64,000 bases of DNA from an uncultured Ruminococcus sp. (lineage in GTDB: Bacteria > Bacillota > Clostridia > Oscillospirales > Ruminococcaceae), in NCBI GenBank assembly GCA_945868475.1, contig CAMBLM010000002.1:62001-126000 (forward strand), read 5' to 3'. Numbering within the stretch: position 1 is the stretch's first letter; every line of letters starts with the position of its first letter. The position numbers and the translations under genes are program-made. The notes beneath the pieces were generated by a model that ran no database searches, was not told the DNA's origin, and worked only from the letters and a program-made list of their open reading frames with translations. Shown piece by piece: positions 15,928 to 23,656 of this stretch.

Positions 15928-16854
15928 ATGAATCTTATGCACCTGAAATATCTGGTAGAAGTCGAAAAAACAGGCTCTATCACAAAAGCCGCCTCCAACC
16001 TTTTTATGGGGCAGCCTAACCTCAGCAAAGCAATAAAGGAGGTCGAAACGGAATTCGGTTCTCCCATTTTCAAGCGTATCTCAAAGGGCGTCGAACCCAC
16101 CGAAAAGGGCATGGCATTCCTCGAGTGTGCAAAAACCATCATTGCACAGCTTGAAAAAATGGAAACTATCCTTAAACCCGAGGACTCCGAGCTTACGACC
16201 TTTAAAATAGCTATCCCCCGAGCATCATATATCGCACACGCATTTTCAAACTTCATAAATTCGCTCGACCGCAGCGAAAAGCTCGCAATGAATTTCCGCG
16301 AAACGAACGCTATCAGCGCCCTCAACGGTCTTGCCGACGGAGAGTATTCCTACGCCGTTATCCGATTCAGGGAGGAATTCGAGGACTTCTTTCTCTCGCT
16401 TCTCCGTGATAAGGACCTCTACTATGAGGAGATATGGAACTTCCCCTATGTTGCTCTCCTCGCCGAAAAGGACGAGCTTGCAAAATCGGAAACCTTCAGT
16501 TCCGCAGACCTCAACGGCTATATAGAAATAGTGCAGGGCGACTCCACCGTCCCATACCTTTCGGCAAGCTACCTCAAAAAGAATAACGAAGCCGAGCATA
16601 GCCGTATCTTCGTCTATGACCGCGGAAGCCAGTTCGACCTGCTCGATAACGTCCCACGCTCGTATATGTGGGTTTCGCCGTTCACCGACAGCCAGCTCCA
16701 CCATTTCCGCCTTGTCCAGCGCTGCTGCTCGGATGACCATTCGAGGGGCAAAGACCTCCTCGTTATGCCGAAGCACTATAAGACGACCGACCTCGATAAA
16801 GCCTTTCTCGAAGAAGTCAAGCGCGTCCGTGATTCGCTTAAAGAATTGTATTGA
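15928..16854 (+). CDS. LysR-family transcriptional regulator
   Basis: This 308-residue protein starts at ATG 15928 (GAGTG upstream). The winged helix-turn-helix at 1-60 is clear: LKYLVEVEKTGSITKAASNL then MGQPNLSKAIKEVETEFGSP. The C-terminal periplasmic-binding-like effector domain includes FKIAIPRASYIAHAF and FPYVALLAEKDELAKSE. LysR proteins typically activate an adjacent divergent operon in response to a small molecule; here the divergent operon is the phage packaging cassette. The effector is unknown. Confidence 0.92.
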   Translation: MNLMHLKYLVEVEKTGSITKAASNLFMGQPNLSKAIKEVETEFGSPIFKRISKGVEPTEKGMAFLECAKTIIAQLEKMETILKPEDSELTTFKIAIPRASYIAHAFSNFINSLDRSEKLAMNFRETNAISALNGLADGEYSYAVIRFREEFEDFFLSLLRDKDLYYEEIWNFPYVALLAEKDELAKSETFSSADLNGYIEIVQGDSTVPYLSASYLKKNNEAEHSRIFVYDRGSQFDLLDNVPRSYMWVSPFTDSQLHHFRLVQRCCSDDHSRGKDLLVMPKHYKTTDLDKAFLEEVKRVRDSLKELY

Positions 16855-16904
16855 TAAAAATTATACAGGTGTGTTTTTGTAAAATTTAATATCACCATAT
16901 CTTG

Positions 16905-16936
16905 CTGTAGGGGACGGGTTTCCCGTCCCGTAGTCA
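16905..16936. repeat. Copy of the GTAGGGGACGGG palindrome
   Basis: GTAGGGGACGGG is followed at once by its near-complement CCCGTCCCGTAG and then GTCACC, as in the 195-bp element at 4779. The outer inverted repeats are degenerate here, so this is probably a decayed copy. Confidence 0.6.
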
Positions 16937-17056
16937 CCGATACAATTAAACAGAGCAAAACTGTGACAGTTTCCTGCAATAGTTTTGTAATGGTCTCAAG
17001 AAAATTATAAACTTGCTGAAACACCGCAACTTTACCCCCTAAAAATAATTAAACGA

Positions 17057-17093
17057 AAACGGCTGCCGAATATAAAAAAATCGGCAGCCGTTT
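17057..17093 (+). terminator. Hairpin downstream of LysR
   Basis: AAACGGCTGCCGA (17057-17069) pairs perfectly with TCGGCAGCCGTTT (17081-17093). It lies just before the next gene's ribosome site. The T-run is short, so it may be a terminator or a leader hairpin. Confidence 0.5.
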
Positions 17094-17113
17094 AAGACCC
17101 AAACGGAGGAACT

Positions 17114-17656
17114 ATGTTAAAATTCATCGAAAAGTTCGACAGCAAATTCACTGTAAGAAAAAAAGGCTTCATCGCCCTCGGTGCAGTCATCATCGCCGCC
17201 CTGCTCACAGTTGCAGGATTCGCCTACCCAATGGAAGTGTTCTCCCTCCTTGTCGATTCCACCGCAGGAAGCTATGTCGCACTCACACTTATCTCCGTCA
17301 TTCTGAGCTGCATTTTCGGCTGGCTGTTCAGCATCTTGACAAGACAGAATATCTCCGCGCTTCTCACCTTCATAAGCAACGCAGTTTTCCAGATAGGAAT
17401 GTTCTTCCTCTTCGCAGCATTCCGCTACAGTATGCCTTACCTCTGGATAATAACTGTAATCGTGCATACCCTCGTGACTGTCCTGCTTTTCCTCATCTCA
17501 AAGCCGACCCCACCGTCAAACATAAAACGCACAAAGGAAAAACCTCCCGTCAGCACCAAAGTCAAGGTAATAACAGCAGTGATCTACGCCCTCGCCGCCG
17601 ATGCACTCTATATCACCCTTGCAGTGGTATGGCTAAAACTTCTCATCAATTCGTAA
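17114..17656 (+). CDS. Integral membrane protein of unknown function
   Basis: This 180-residue protein has ATG 17114 behind GGAGGAACT. Five hydrophobic segments can be seen: about 18-40 (GFIALGAVIIAALLTVAGFA), 55-75, 82-103, 108-127 and 150-175; a short basic loop KRTKEKPPVSTKVK lies before the last. No family recognised. The stop codon TAA is formed by the start of a repeat (AATTCGTAATTCG), so the native C-terminus may have been longer. A clear terminator follows at 17701. Confidence 0.7.
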   Translation: MLKFIEKFDSKFTVRKKGFIALGAVIIAALLTVAGFAYPMEVFSLLVDSTAGSYVALTLISVILSCIFGWLFSILTRQNISALLTFISNAVFQIGMFFLFAAFRYSMPYLWIITVIVHTLVTVLLFLISKPTPPSNIKRTKEKPPVSTKVKVITAVIYALAADALYITLAVVWLKLLINS

Positions 17657-17823
17657 TTCGTAATGCGTAATTTGGCTTTGCTGATATGATAAAAATATAA
17701 AAAATTGCTGTCACCAAAAGATATCGTGACAGCAATTTTTTTATACAGGCTATAGTTTTTATATAAACTCACGGTAATTCTCAGCGCAAGATAATTACGC
17801 ATTACGAATTGCGAATTACGCAT
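17647..17823. repeat. Composite repeat a, AATTCGTAATGCG clusters
   Basis: A cluster of AATTCGTAATGCGTAATT-type units at 17647-17673 is matched in inverted orientation at 17792-17823. It occupies the whole space between two convergent genes and supplies the stop codon of both. Confidence 0.75.
17701..17742 (+). terminator. Intrinsic terminator
   Basis: AAAATTGCTGTCAC pairs with GTGACAGCAATTTT, followed by a T7 run. The complement also carries T-rich flanks, so it may serve both convergent genes. Confidence 0.8.
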
Positions 17824-18670
17824 TAAATCTGGTGATCTTCACCACCACCGCCTGAAAACCGTTGTCTTCAAATCGGTTGAGGAACGAGGTCTTCATATAT
17901 GCCGTTATGTCCTTTTTGCCGTTCGGATCCATGAAATAGTAGCAGTTCGTGTCATAACCGCACAGAACGAGCGTGTGCGAGTTTCCGTACCAGGTGTATT
18001 TCTCCGAAGTATCGTTTATGTACCACTCGGACGGCTTGCGGTAGTTGAGCGGCTTCATATCGATCGTCGCCCATACTATTATAGGAACACCCTCGTCAAT
18101 CAGCTTTTCAATATCCGCCGAATTAAGATCTTCTTCAAGTGCCATGGCACGGTATTCCGCAGCGGACGGTGCTTTTTCATCAAAAAAGCGGTTCATCGAA
18201 TCGGCAAGCACTTCGCTTGTGCAGCCGTAACCCCATTTGTAAGGGTTTCCCGCAAAAACTTTTCTCGGGTCAGGTCCGTGCGACTGCTTGTGCTTGTCAT
18301 AATAAAAATTATCGTCCCAGCCGAGATAATTATCGGTAAAATCAAGCTTGTCCGTTTCAAATCCAAGCATCTGCAAAACAGCCGCAGCACAGGACGGCTC
18401 ACAGCCAACGGGCAGTTCAGGGTATTGATCTATCAGCGGCACATCGACCGATACCTTCCCCAAAAGTGCGTACGGCTTTTCATAGTTTTCCCCAAGCTCC
18501 TCCACGGTGAAACCGCCGTAAAGCGCGTGAGGATCAGCACCGAGAAGCGTGTATTTGTCATTCTCGGCGATGCGTTCGCTGAATTTTTCATTTGTGATAA
18601 ATTGATCTGCGCAGACCGCAGCCGCCGCAAGTCCGACCGTCAGCACAGCAATAATAGCCTTGTACCGCAT
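17816..18670 (-). CDS. Secreted C39-like cysteine peptidase family protein
   Basis: This 284-residue protein begins with a signal peptide or anchor (MRYKAIIAVLTVGLAAAAVC). The peptidase_C39_2 pattern follows: VPLIDQYPELPVGCEPSCAA, where the cysteine after PVG is the likely nucleophile, then the histidine in GNSHTLVLCGYDT and the Asp/Asn in YYFMDPNG. Such proteins process peptides or act on the cell surface; several are adhesin-like and inactive. No bacteriocin or ABC partner is adjacent. The stop codon is provided by the flanking repeat (AATGCGTAA). Confidence 0.8.
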   Translation of the reverse strand: MRYKAIIAVLTVGLAAAAVCADQFITNEKFSERIAENDKYTLLGADPHALYGGFTVEELGENYEKPYALLGKVSVDVPLIDQYPELPVGCEPSCAAAVLQMLGFETDKLDFTDNYLGWDDNFYYDKHKQSHGPDPRKVFAGNPYKWGYGCTSEVLADSMNRFFDEKAPSAAEYRAMALEEDLNSADIEKLIDEGVPIIVWATIDMKPLNYRKPSEWYINDTSEKYTWYGNSHTLVLCGYDTNCYYFMDPNGKKDITAYMKTSFLNRFEDNGFQAVVVKITRFNA

Positions 18671-18760
18671 TTTTCCGCCCTTTCAAAAACTTTAACATAT
18701 TATAACATATTTCCGCACAGATTTCAAGACTTGGCAATATGCCGAATATTTTTCCTGCCC

Positions 18761-18790
18761 TTGACAAACGAACAAGCCTTGGTGTATAAT
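18761..18790 (+). promoter_or_regulatory. Sigma-A promoter of the coiled-coil gene
   Basis: TTGACA (18761-18766), 18-base spacer, TATAAT (18785-18790), then GGAGG and ATG 18814: a strong promoter with a very short leader. Confidence 0.85.
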
Positions 18791-18813
18791 ATTTTTACTG
18801 GAGGCTGAACGGT

Positions 18814-19392
18814 ATGAACACGGAAGAAATTTTACTGCAAATACTTGAAGAACAGAAGAAAACACGCGCAGACATAAATGATATACGCACGGATATAAAC
18901 GGTATTCATTCGGAAATCAACGAAATGCGTTCGGATATCAATGGTATACATTCTGAAATCAACGAAATGCGTTCGGACATCAATGGTATACATTCTGAAA
19001 TTAACGAAATGCGTTCGGACATCAATGGTATACATTCTGAAATTAACGAAATGCGTTCGGATATCAATGGTATACATTCTGAAATCAACGAAATGCGTTC
19101 GGATATGACAGAAATGCGTTCCGATATCACTGAACTTCAAAATAATCAGCGTGAAATGCTTGACAAACAGAATAAGTTTGAAGCAAAACAGGATACCCTC
19201 GAAAAAGATATCAAGAGCATTAAGATCACACTCGAAAATGAAGTTTCGCCTGCTATCAGAACTCTTACCGAGCTTCAGGTACAGAACTCTGTACGACTTG
19301 TGGATATTGAAAGAGATGTTCGTGACCTTAAAGATAACACCGCTATAAACGAAGTCCTTTTCGGACTTGAAAGAATGAAAACAAACCGCTAA
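18814..19392 (+). CDS. Coiled-coil protein with 14-residue repeats
   Basis: This 192-residue protein has no signal peptide or membrane segment. From about residue 20 to 100 it is made of 14-residue units of the type INEMRSDINGIHSE, two heptads each with Ile/Met at the core positions. The tail (about 105-192) continues as coil (ELQNNQREMLDKQNKFEAKQ) and ends in VRDLKDNTAINEVLFGLERM. Similar short coil proteins are common and unassigned. Strong promoter upstream, terminator at 19399. Confidence 0.8.
   Translation: MNTEEILLQILEEQKKTRADINDIRTDINGIHSEINEMRSDINGIHSEINEMRSDINGIHSEINEMRSDINGIHSEINEMRSDINGIHSEINEMRSDMTEMRSDITELQNNQREMLDKQNKFEAKQDTLEKDIKSIKITLENEVSPAIRTLTELQVQNSVRLVDIERDVRDLKDNTAINEVLFGLERMKTNR
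18895..19122 (+). repeat. 42-bp in-frame tandem repeat
   Basis: Four near-identical 42-bp units start at 18913, 18955, 18997 and 19039, with partial units on both sides. Each encodes the 14-residue coiled-coil unit. Differences are single silent C/T changes, so copy number may vary by slippage. Confidence 0.9.
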
Positions 19393-19398
19393 AATACG

Positions 19399-19433
19399 AT
19401 AAGACTTATTCCTATGAATAGGTCTTATTTTTT
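19399..19433 (+). terminator. Intrinsic terminator after the coiled-coil gene
   Basis: ATAAGACTTATTC pairs with GAATAGGTCTTAT (one G-U), loop CTAT, followed by a T-run. Confidence 0.85.
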
Positions 19434-19461
19434 ACAAGGGTACTGATTTTGGAGAAACACT

Positions 19462-20046
19462 ATGAAAAACTGCTCTTATACTAAACACCATTTAAAATTT
19501 GAAAAAAATCAAGCCGATAATCTCGCATATATAGGATCTCGGCGCAGATTTTTTTCTGTATTTTATTGGTGTTTAGTATTAGCGATACTTGCATCTGTCA
19601 TTTTGTTATCCGCCTGCGGAAAAATGAAAACCACAGATGATCTTATCAAAAAAGCGAAAAAAGAAATACCTGTTTCCGATGCTGACAGCATTGATATAAG
19701 CCTTGCCGGAAAATGTCGGAACGGCAGCTATTCCCTTCTCTGGTTCATCTCGGGAAATGAGCATCAGTCGCACTATTATCTTCCTATGGAATGTCTTGAA
19801 ACCAACGAAGGCTGCGAATTCAAGCAAACTTTTAAGCTTATCGACTGCGGAAAAGACATTGCCGCACTCTACTGGCGTAACGGCTATGCTTTTCTTGTAA
19901 ACAATACGGACCGCAAAACACTGAAGATCACCGATGCAAACGGAATTCACAATATCGGGATAAATGAATATCCTTTTATATGGTATAATGAAAATATCCC
20001 GAGCGAGTATCTTTTTCTCGATGAAAACAACAACGATATAACATAA
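19462..20046 (+). CDS. Lipoprotein of unknown function with a miniature element inside its signal region
   Basis: 194 residues; ATG 19462 lies behind GGAG. The lipobox LLSAC is at about residue 52, far from the start, because 100 bases of miniature element plus a TTA duplication (19476-19581) sit between codon 5 and the hydrophobic core. Without the element and with one more A in the A5 tract after ATG, the start would read MKKLLLAILASVILLSAC, an ideal lipoprotein signal. The present frame is kept through the element, which contributes FYWCLV to the hydrophobic stretch. The mature part (about 53-194) starts GKMKTTDDLIKKAKKEIPV; no family is recognised. Whether export still works is uncertain. 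Confidence 0.75.
   Translation: MKNCSYTKHHLKFEKNQADNLAYIGSRRRFFSVFYWCLVLAILASVILLSACGKMKTTDDLIKKAKKEIPVSDADSIDISLAGKCRNGSYSLLWFISGNEHQSHYYLPMECLETNEGCEFKQTFKLIDCGKDIAALYWRNGYAFLVNNTDRKTLKITDANGIHNIGINEYPFIWYNENIPSEYLFLDENNNDIT
19479..19578 (+). mobile_element. Miniature element, TACTAAACACC family (inside lipoprotein gene)
   Basis: The 100-bp element begins TACTAAACACC and ends GGTGTTTAGTA, with TTA on both sides (19476-19478 and 19579-19581). The interior matches the copy at 21333-21431 almost base for base. Confidence 0.9.
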
Positions 20047-20060
20047 ACGGAGCGTGAAAT

Positions 20061-20939
20061 ATGAACGAAAATATGACAAATAAAGTCGGACTTGTACTTG
20101 AGGGCGGAACATTCCGCGGCGTTTATTCGGCAGGCGTTATGGACGCTTTTCTTGAAAACGGCATTGAATTCCCGTATATCATCGGCGTTTCGGCAGGCAT
20201 CTCAAACGGCGTTTCCTACGTTTCAAAACAGTTCGCACGAAACCGCGAGATCATGGATAAATACCGCAGCGACAAACGCTATATCGGTGCAGGAAATTTC
20301 CGCACCTGCAAAAGCTGCTTCGGGCTTGACTTTGTTTTCGGAGAGATCCCGAATAAACTCGTTCCGTTTGATTACGACACTTTTTACAAATACAAAGGCG
20401 AGCTTAAAGTAGGCGTTACCAACGCAGCTACAGGAAAATTTGAATGTAAAAACGGACTTGAAAACGGCACCGACTTCAAGTACCTCCGTGCTTCCTGCTC
20501 TATTCCGGGACTTTTTCCGCCTGCCGAACTGAACGGTGAGCTTTACTACGACGGCGGCCTTTCCTGCCCGATACCGATAAAGCCTGCAATAAAAGACGGC
20601 TGCACCAAAAACGTAATTATCCTCACACAGCCTGAAGGCTTTGTAAAAAAATGCGGCAAGGGCAACATCATAATGAGCCAGCTTATCCGCAAAAAATTTC
20701 CAGAGATCGAAATGCTTCTGCTCGACCGCCACAGAATTTACAACCGTCAGACGGAATTTTGCAGGGAGCTTGAACGCCGCGGAAAAGCACTTATTTTCCA
20801 CCCGAAAATAAAGCTCGACAGCCTTGAAAAGAGTACGGAAAAGCTCCGTGAAACATGGCAGATGGGATACGATGACGGCACAGCACGAATAGAAGAGGTC
20901 AAAGCTTTTATTGGCACACAGTACGATATGTACAATTGA
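20061..20939 (+). CDS. Patatin-like phospholipase
   Basis: This 292-residue protein shows the patatin order: the glycine-rich oxyanion loop VLEGGTFRGVYSAGVMDA, the nucleophile serine in IIGVSAGISNG (about residue 45), and the catalytic Asp in YYDGGLSCPIPI (about 170). It is cytoplasmic, with no signal peptide, and acts as an acyl hydrolase on lipids. The start ATG 20061 follows GGAGCG, 15 bases after the lipoprotein stop, so the two are probably cotranscribed. Close to the YjjU/YlbK type of bacterial patatins. Confidence 0.92.
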   Translation: MNENMTNKVGLVLEGGTFRGVYSAGVMDAFLENGIEFPYIIGVSAGISNGVSYVSKQFARNREIMDKYRSDKRYIGAGNFRTCKSCFGLDFVFGEIPNKLVPFDYDTFYKYKGELKVGVTNAATGKFECKNGLENGTDFKYLRASCSIPGLFPPAELNGELYYDGGLSCPIPIKPAIKDGCTKNVIILTQPEGFVKKCGKGNIIMSQLIRKKFPEIEMLLLDRHRIYNRQTEFCRELERRGKALIFHPKIKLDSLEKSTEKLRETWQMGYDDGTARIEEVKAFIGTQYDMYN

Positions 20940-20958
20940 GCAAGTATATTTTTTATTG

Positions 20959-20981
20959 CCTCGGAAATAATAATCCCGAGG
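20959..20981 (+). promoter_or_regulatory. Hairpin enclosing a ribosome binding site
   Basis: CCTCGG (20959-20964) pairs with CCGAGG (20976-20981). The second arm contains the Shine-Dalgarno of the small gene at 20990 (GAGGTG), so the hairpin could limit its translation. Confidence 0.45.
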
Positions 20982-20989
20982 TGATAAAA

Positions 20990-21157
20990 ATGGAAAAAGG
21001 ACTTGACAAACTTTTATCGGAGAGCAGCTCGGCTAAAATTTTCTACGGCTCGCTGCCCGATTATGTCCGCGGTGCGATAATGAAGAACGTTGACAAAATA
21101 ACGGACGAAGAAACTCTCCGCCGCGAAGCCGAAAAAATCATGCACGAGTTTAATTAA
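20990..21157 (+). CDS. Small helical protein of unknown function (55 residues)
   Basis: ATG 20990 follows GAGGTGATAAAA. The peptide begins MEKGLDKLLSESSSAKIFYG and continues LPDYVRGAIMKNVDKITDEE, all predicted helix. It follows patatin by about 50 bases in the same direction and is followed by repeats. No family is known to me. Confidence 0.6.
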   Translation: MEKGLDKLLSESSSAKIFYGSLPDYVRGAIMKNVDKITDEETLRREAEKIMHEFN

Positions 21158-21231
21158 ATGCGTAATTCGCAATGCGTAATGCGTAATTATATTAATTGGG
21201 AAACACGCATATTTGTCACAATGCTGTATAA

Positions 21232-21437
21232 TACTAAATACCAATAAAATTATAGACAAAAAATCATCGCAAAATCCATGAAACAGCTACAAGATTATGT
21301 ACAATTTTTTTATAGTTTTTAATTGGTATTTATACTAAACACCATTTAAAATTTGGAAAAGATCAAGCCGATAATCTCGCATATATAGGATTTCGGCGCA
21401 GATTTTTTCCTGTATTTATTGGTGTTTAGTATTAGTA
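21232..21437. mobile_element. Two nested TACTAA-family miniature elements
   Basis: An outer copy starts TACTAAATACC at 21232 and ends GGTATTTA...GTA at 21437, with TAA on both sides (21229-21231, 21438-21440). A second, 99-bp copy (21333-21431) interrupts its right end at TTA, which is duplicated (21330-21332, 21432-21434). Confidence 0.88.
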
Positions 21438-21520
21438 TAAAACGGATTATGAAGGGAACGGGCTTTCCCGTCCAAAATTACGTCGGAGATTTTCGGCATA
21501 CAATTTTTTGCAAACAAAAT

Positions 21521-21566
21521 AACCCTGTTTTCAAAGGATGGATCAAATTCCTTGAAAACAGGGTTT
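21521..21566. repeat. CCTGTTTTCAAAGG stem-loop, copy 1
   Basis: AACCCTGTTTTCAAAGG is followed by its near-complement CCTTGAAAACAGGGTT and a T-rich tail. The same stem-loop recurs at 40877 and 45984, each inside a composite repeat. Confidence 0.7.
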
Positions 21567-21742
21567 TGTTTTGAAAAAACTTACAGCACTAACCAAGCTA
21601 CCTACAATTATAGTGCTCGCCTTACGTCAAAATTTGGCGGATCAGTCGGGCAAATATGGAATTCGCCACTATGATTTTACAGTGGTTCTTGGTGCATAAA
21701 TAATTACGCATTACGAATTACGAATTGCGCATTGAAAAATTC

Positions 21743-22114
21743 CTAATCCCTCTTTATCCCCTGCTTTTCCCACTCGTCCGTGAGCCATTTCGGGAGTTTC
21801 TTTTCCTTTGAGTAATAGCCGAGCTTTGACGGGCGGAGTTTGTGGTCTTTGAGCCAGATCTGATACTGCTCTTCTATCCAGTCGAGCATTTGGTGATAGC
21901 CGTCATTGCTCTGCTCGAAAATTTTTCCGTCGATCATTTCCGAGAGGTCATAGCATTTTACACCGTACCAGACATCGACCTTTATTTCGTCCTTCGGCAC
22001 GATATGAAAATTGAAATCATCGAAGTTCATTCCGCGTTTTGAGCCGCTGTAATGTCCGCCCATCTGAAAATACTCATACTCGGGAATTTTTATCGAATAG
22101 TTATTTTCCGTCAC
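21743..22114 (-). CDS. Protein of unknown function (123 residues)
   Basis: GTG 22114 lies behind AAGGAGGAAGAAAA. The protein starts (M)TENNYSIKIPEYEYFQMGG and ends with KWLTDEWEKQGIKRD. It has no signal peptide or membrane helix; Tyr and Trp are frequent (DVWYGVKCYDLSEMI). It overlaps the upstream MmcQ-type gene by 14 bases and so is translationally coupled. The family is not recognised. Confidence 0.7.
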   Translation of the reverse strand: MTENNYSIKIPEYEYFQMGGHYSGSKRGMNFDDFNFHIVPKDEIKVDVWYGVKCYDLSEMIDGKIFEQSNDGYHQMLDWIEEQYQIWLKDHKLRPSKLGYYSKEKKLPKWLTDEWEKQGIKRD

Positions 22115-22460
22115 TTTTCTTCCTCCTTATCGGCTTTTTTGTGAGATAAAAGCTGTCATCGATCATTCGCTTTACTTCGTCATCGGGGACGTCCGAGCCT
22201 AAAATGACCGAGTTCCAGTGCGTTTTATTCATGTGATAAGCGGGAGTTACGCCCTCATACACCGAGCGCAGAAAATCGGCGTTCATTGGCTCACATTTGA
22301 GGTTGATGATATGCTTTTCGCCGAGCTGCATTATCAGTCCGAACCATTTTCCGCTGTCCGAGTGGCGAAGCACGACCGTTTCGCTGTCATTTTCAAACGG
22401 CGAATCTGCCGCTGCGCCCGAAAGCGTGAGCGCATAATCGATAACTCCCGATTTTGTCAT
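22101..22460 (-). CDS. MmcQ/YjbR family protein
   Basis: Start ATG 22460 behind AGGTGATT; 119 residues. It matches the MmcQ/YjbR double-wing fold: VIDYALTLSGAAADSPFEND at the front, WFGLIMQLGEKHIINLKCEP in the middle, VTPAYHMNKTHWNSVILGSD and a C-terminal MIDDSFYLTKK. Family members are small DNA-binding-fold proteins without a defined role. It forms a two-gene unit with the following unknown gene. Confidence 0.85.
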   Translation of the reverse strand: MTKSGVIDYALTLSGAAADSPFENDSETVVLRHSDSGKWFGLIMQLGEKHIINLKCEPMNADFLRSVYEGVTPAYHMNKTHWNSVILGSDVPDDEVKRMIDDSFYLTKKPIRRKKSDGK

Positions 22461-22561
22461 ATAATCACCTTTTATGACGAAAAAAATATAGGCAAAACTG
22501 CGCAAAAACAGAGGTCACGCAATTTTTGCCTATAATATTATAACATATGAGGACGTTTTTT

Positions 22562-23593
22562 TCAAGTGTTTTCTTTGAAGCGCGATTCGTGCGAAATAAA
22601 GACGGCGTGTGATATCGACGGTATGCTTTCACCCTGCTGCGAAGCGGTCGTTGACATAAGCGCACCCGTTGCGCAGAAGAGAATATTCTTCAGTGTGCCG
22701 TTTTTCACTTTATCGAGGAAATAGCCGCAAAGCACAGATGCCGAACAGCCGCAGCCCGAGCCGCCTGCGTGAACATCCTGACTTTCGCGGTCGAACATCA
22801 TCAGTCCGCAGTCTTTATGCTGTTTGCTGATATCAATGTTTTCGTTCTGAAGAAGCTCGATAAGAAGCTCGCTGCCGACAAGTCCGAGGTCACCCGTGAT
22901 TATAGCATCGAAGTCGCTCGGCTGCATCGCGGTATCGTCAAGAAACTGTTTTATCACATAAGCCGCCGCAGGAGCCATTGCCGCGCCCATATTGTTCGCA
23001 TCGGTCACGCCGAGGTCAACGATCTTTCCGATAGTGACAGCACGGATAAACGGTGCGGACGCTTTTTCCGAAACAATGACTGCGCCCGAAGCCGTACAGG
23101 TCCACTGCGCAGTCGGTGTTCGCACTCCGCCGTAAGAAAGCGGAAAGCGGAACTGACGCTCTGCCGAGCAAAAATGTGAAGAAGTGACCGCCGCGACCTT
23201 TCCGCCAATGCCGCTGTCGGTCATAAGTGAGGACAGAACAAGTCCCTCTGACATAGTGGAACAAGCACCGTAAATCCCGAGCAGCGGTATCTCAAAATCA
23301 CGCAGACCATAAGTCGAGCCTATGCACTGGTTAAGCAAGTCGCCTGCAAACATATAGTCTATATCATGGGTGGAAAGTCCGCCCTTTTTTATCGCAAGAG
23401 CAAGTGCGCGCTTAACAAGCTCACTTTCGCCCTTTTCCCAGGTTGACTGTCCGAGATAACCGTCCTCCACGCACTCATCGAAGTAAGAACCGAGCGGCCC
23501 TTCCGATTCCATTTTGCCGACGATCGATGCATAGCTGTGAATGGACGGCGAAGATTCCATAATAAAAGTATTCCGCGAAATTTTTTTAGCCAT
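22562..23593 (-). CDS. spoVAD: Stage V sporulation protein AD
   Basis: This 343-residue protein has a thiolase-like fold and binds dipicolinic acid for uptake into the developing spore. Recognisable blocks include FIMESSPSIHSYASIVGKME, GPLGSYFDECVEDGYLGQST, the central IPLLGIYGACSTMSEGL and DAIITGDLGLVGSELL. ATG 23593 follows CGGAGGTCATT, and a sigma-G/sigma-F-type promoter lies upstream. In bacilli spoVAC-AD-AEb are adjacent; here spoVAD stands alone and spoVAC is 25 kb away. The next gene downstream is on the same strand but unrelated. Confidence 0.95.
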   Translation of the reverse strand: MAKKISRNTFIMESSPSIHSYASIVGKMESEGPLGSYFDECVEDGYLGQSTWEKGESELVKRALALAIKKGGLSTHDIDYMFAGDLLNQCIGSTYGLRDFEIPLLGIYGACSTMSEGLVLSSLMTDSGIGGKVAAVTSSHFCSAERQFRFPLSYGGVRTPTAQWTCTASGAVIVSEKASAPFIRAVTIGKIVDLGVTDANNMGAAMAPAAAYVIKQFLDDTAMQPSDFDAIITGDLGLVGSELLIELLQNENIDISKQHKDCGLMMFDRESQDVHAGGSGCGCSASVLCGYFLDKVKNGTLKNILFCATGALMSTTASQQGESIPSISHAVFISHESRFKENT

Positions 23594-23622
23594 AATGACC
23601 TCCGAAAGAATTTATTCGGGAT

Positions 23623-23651
23623 TATTATGAGAAAAAACGGGGAATTTATTC
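23623..23651 (-). promoter_or_regulatory. Forespore (sigma-G/sigma-F type) promoter of spoVAD
   Basis: Read on the minus strand: GAATA (23647-23651), a 17-base spacer and CATAATA (23623-23629). This fits the forespore consensus GHATR/CATNHTA and lies about 30 bases before the ATG. Confidence 0.7.
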
Positions 23652-23656
23652 ATTTA

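Larger units (their letters stand above)
21161..21735. repeat. Composite repeat b with nested elements
   Basis: AATTCGCAATGCGTAATGCG-type units at 21161-21188 are inverted at 21702-21734. The interval holds two nested miniature elements (21232-21437), a GGGAACGGGCTTTCCCGTCC palindrome near 21453 and a stem-loop at 21521. No gene is seen in these 570 bases. Confidence 0.75.

Noticed and set aside
18832..19140. Repeat-containing minus-strand frames opposite the coiled-coil gene
   Set aside because: Any 42-bp tandem repeat gives open frames on both strands; only the plus strand has promoter, ribosome site and terminator.
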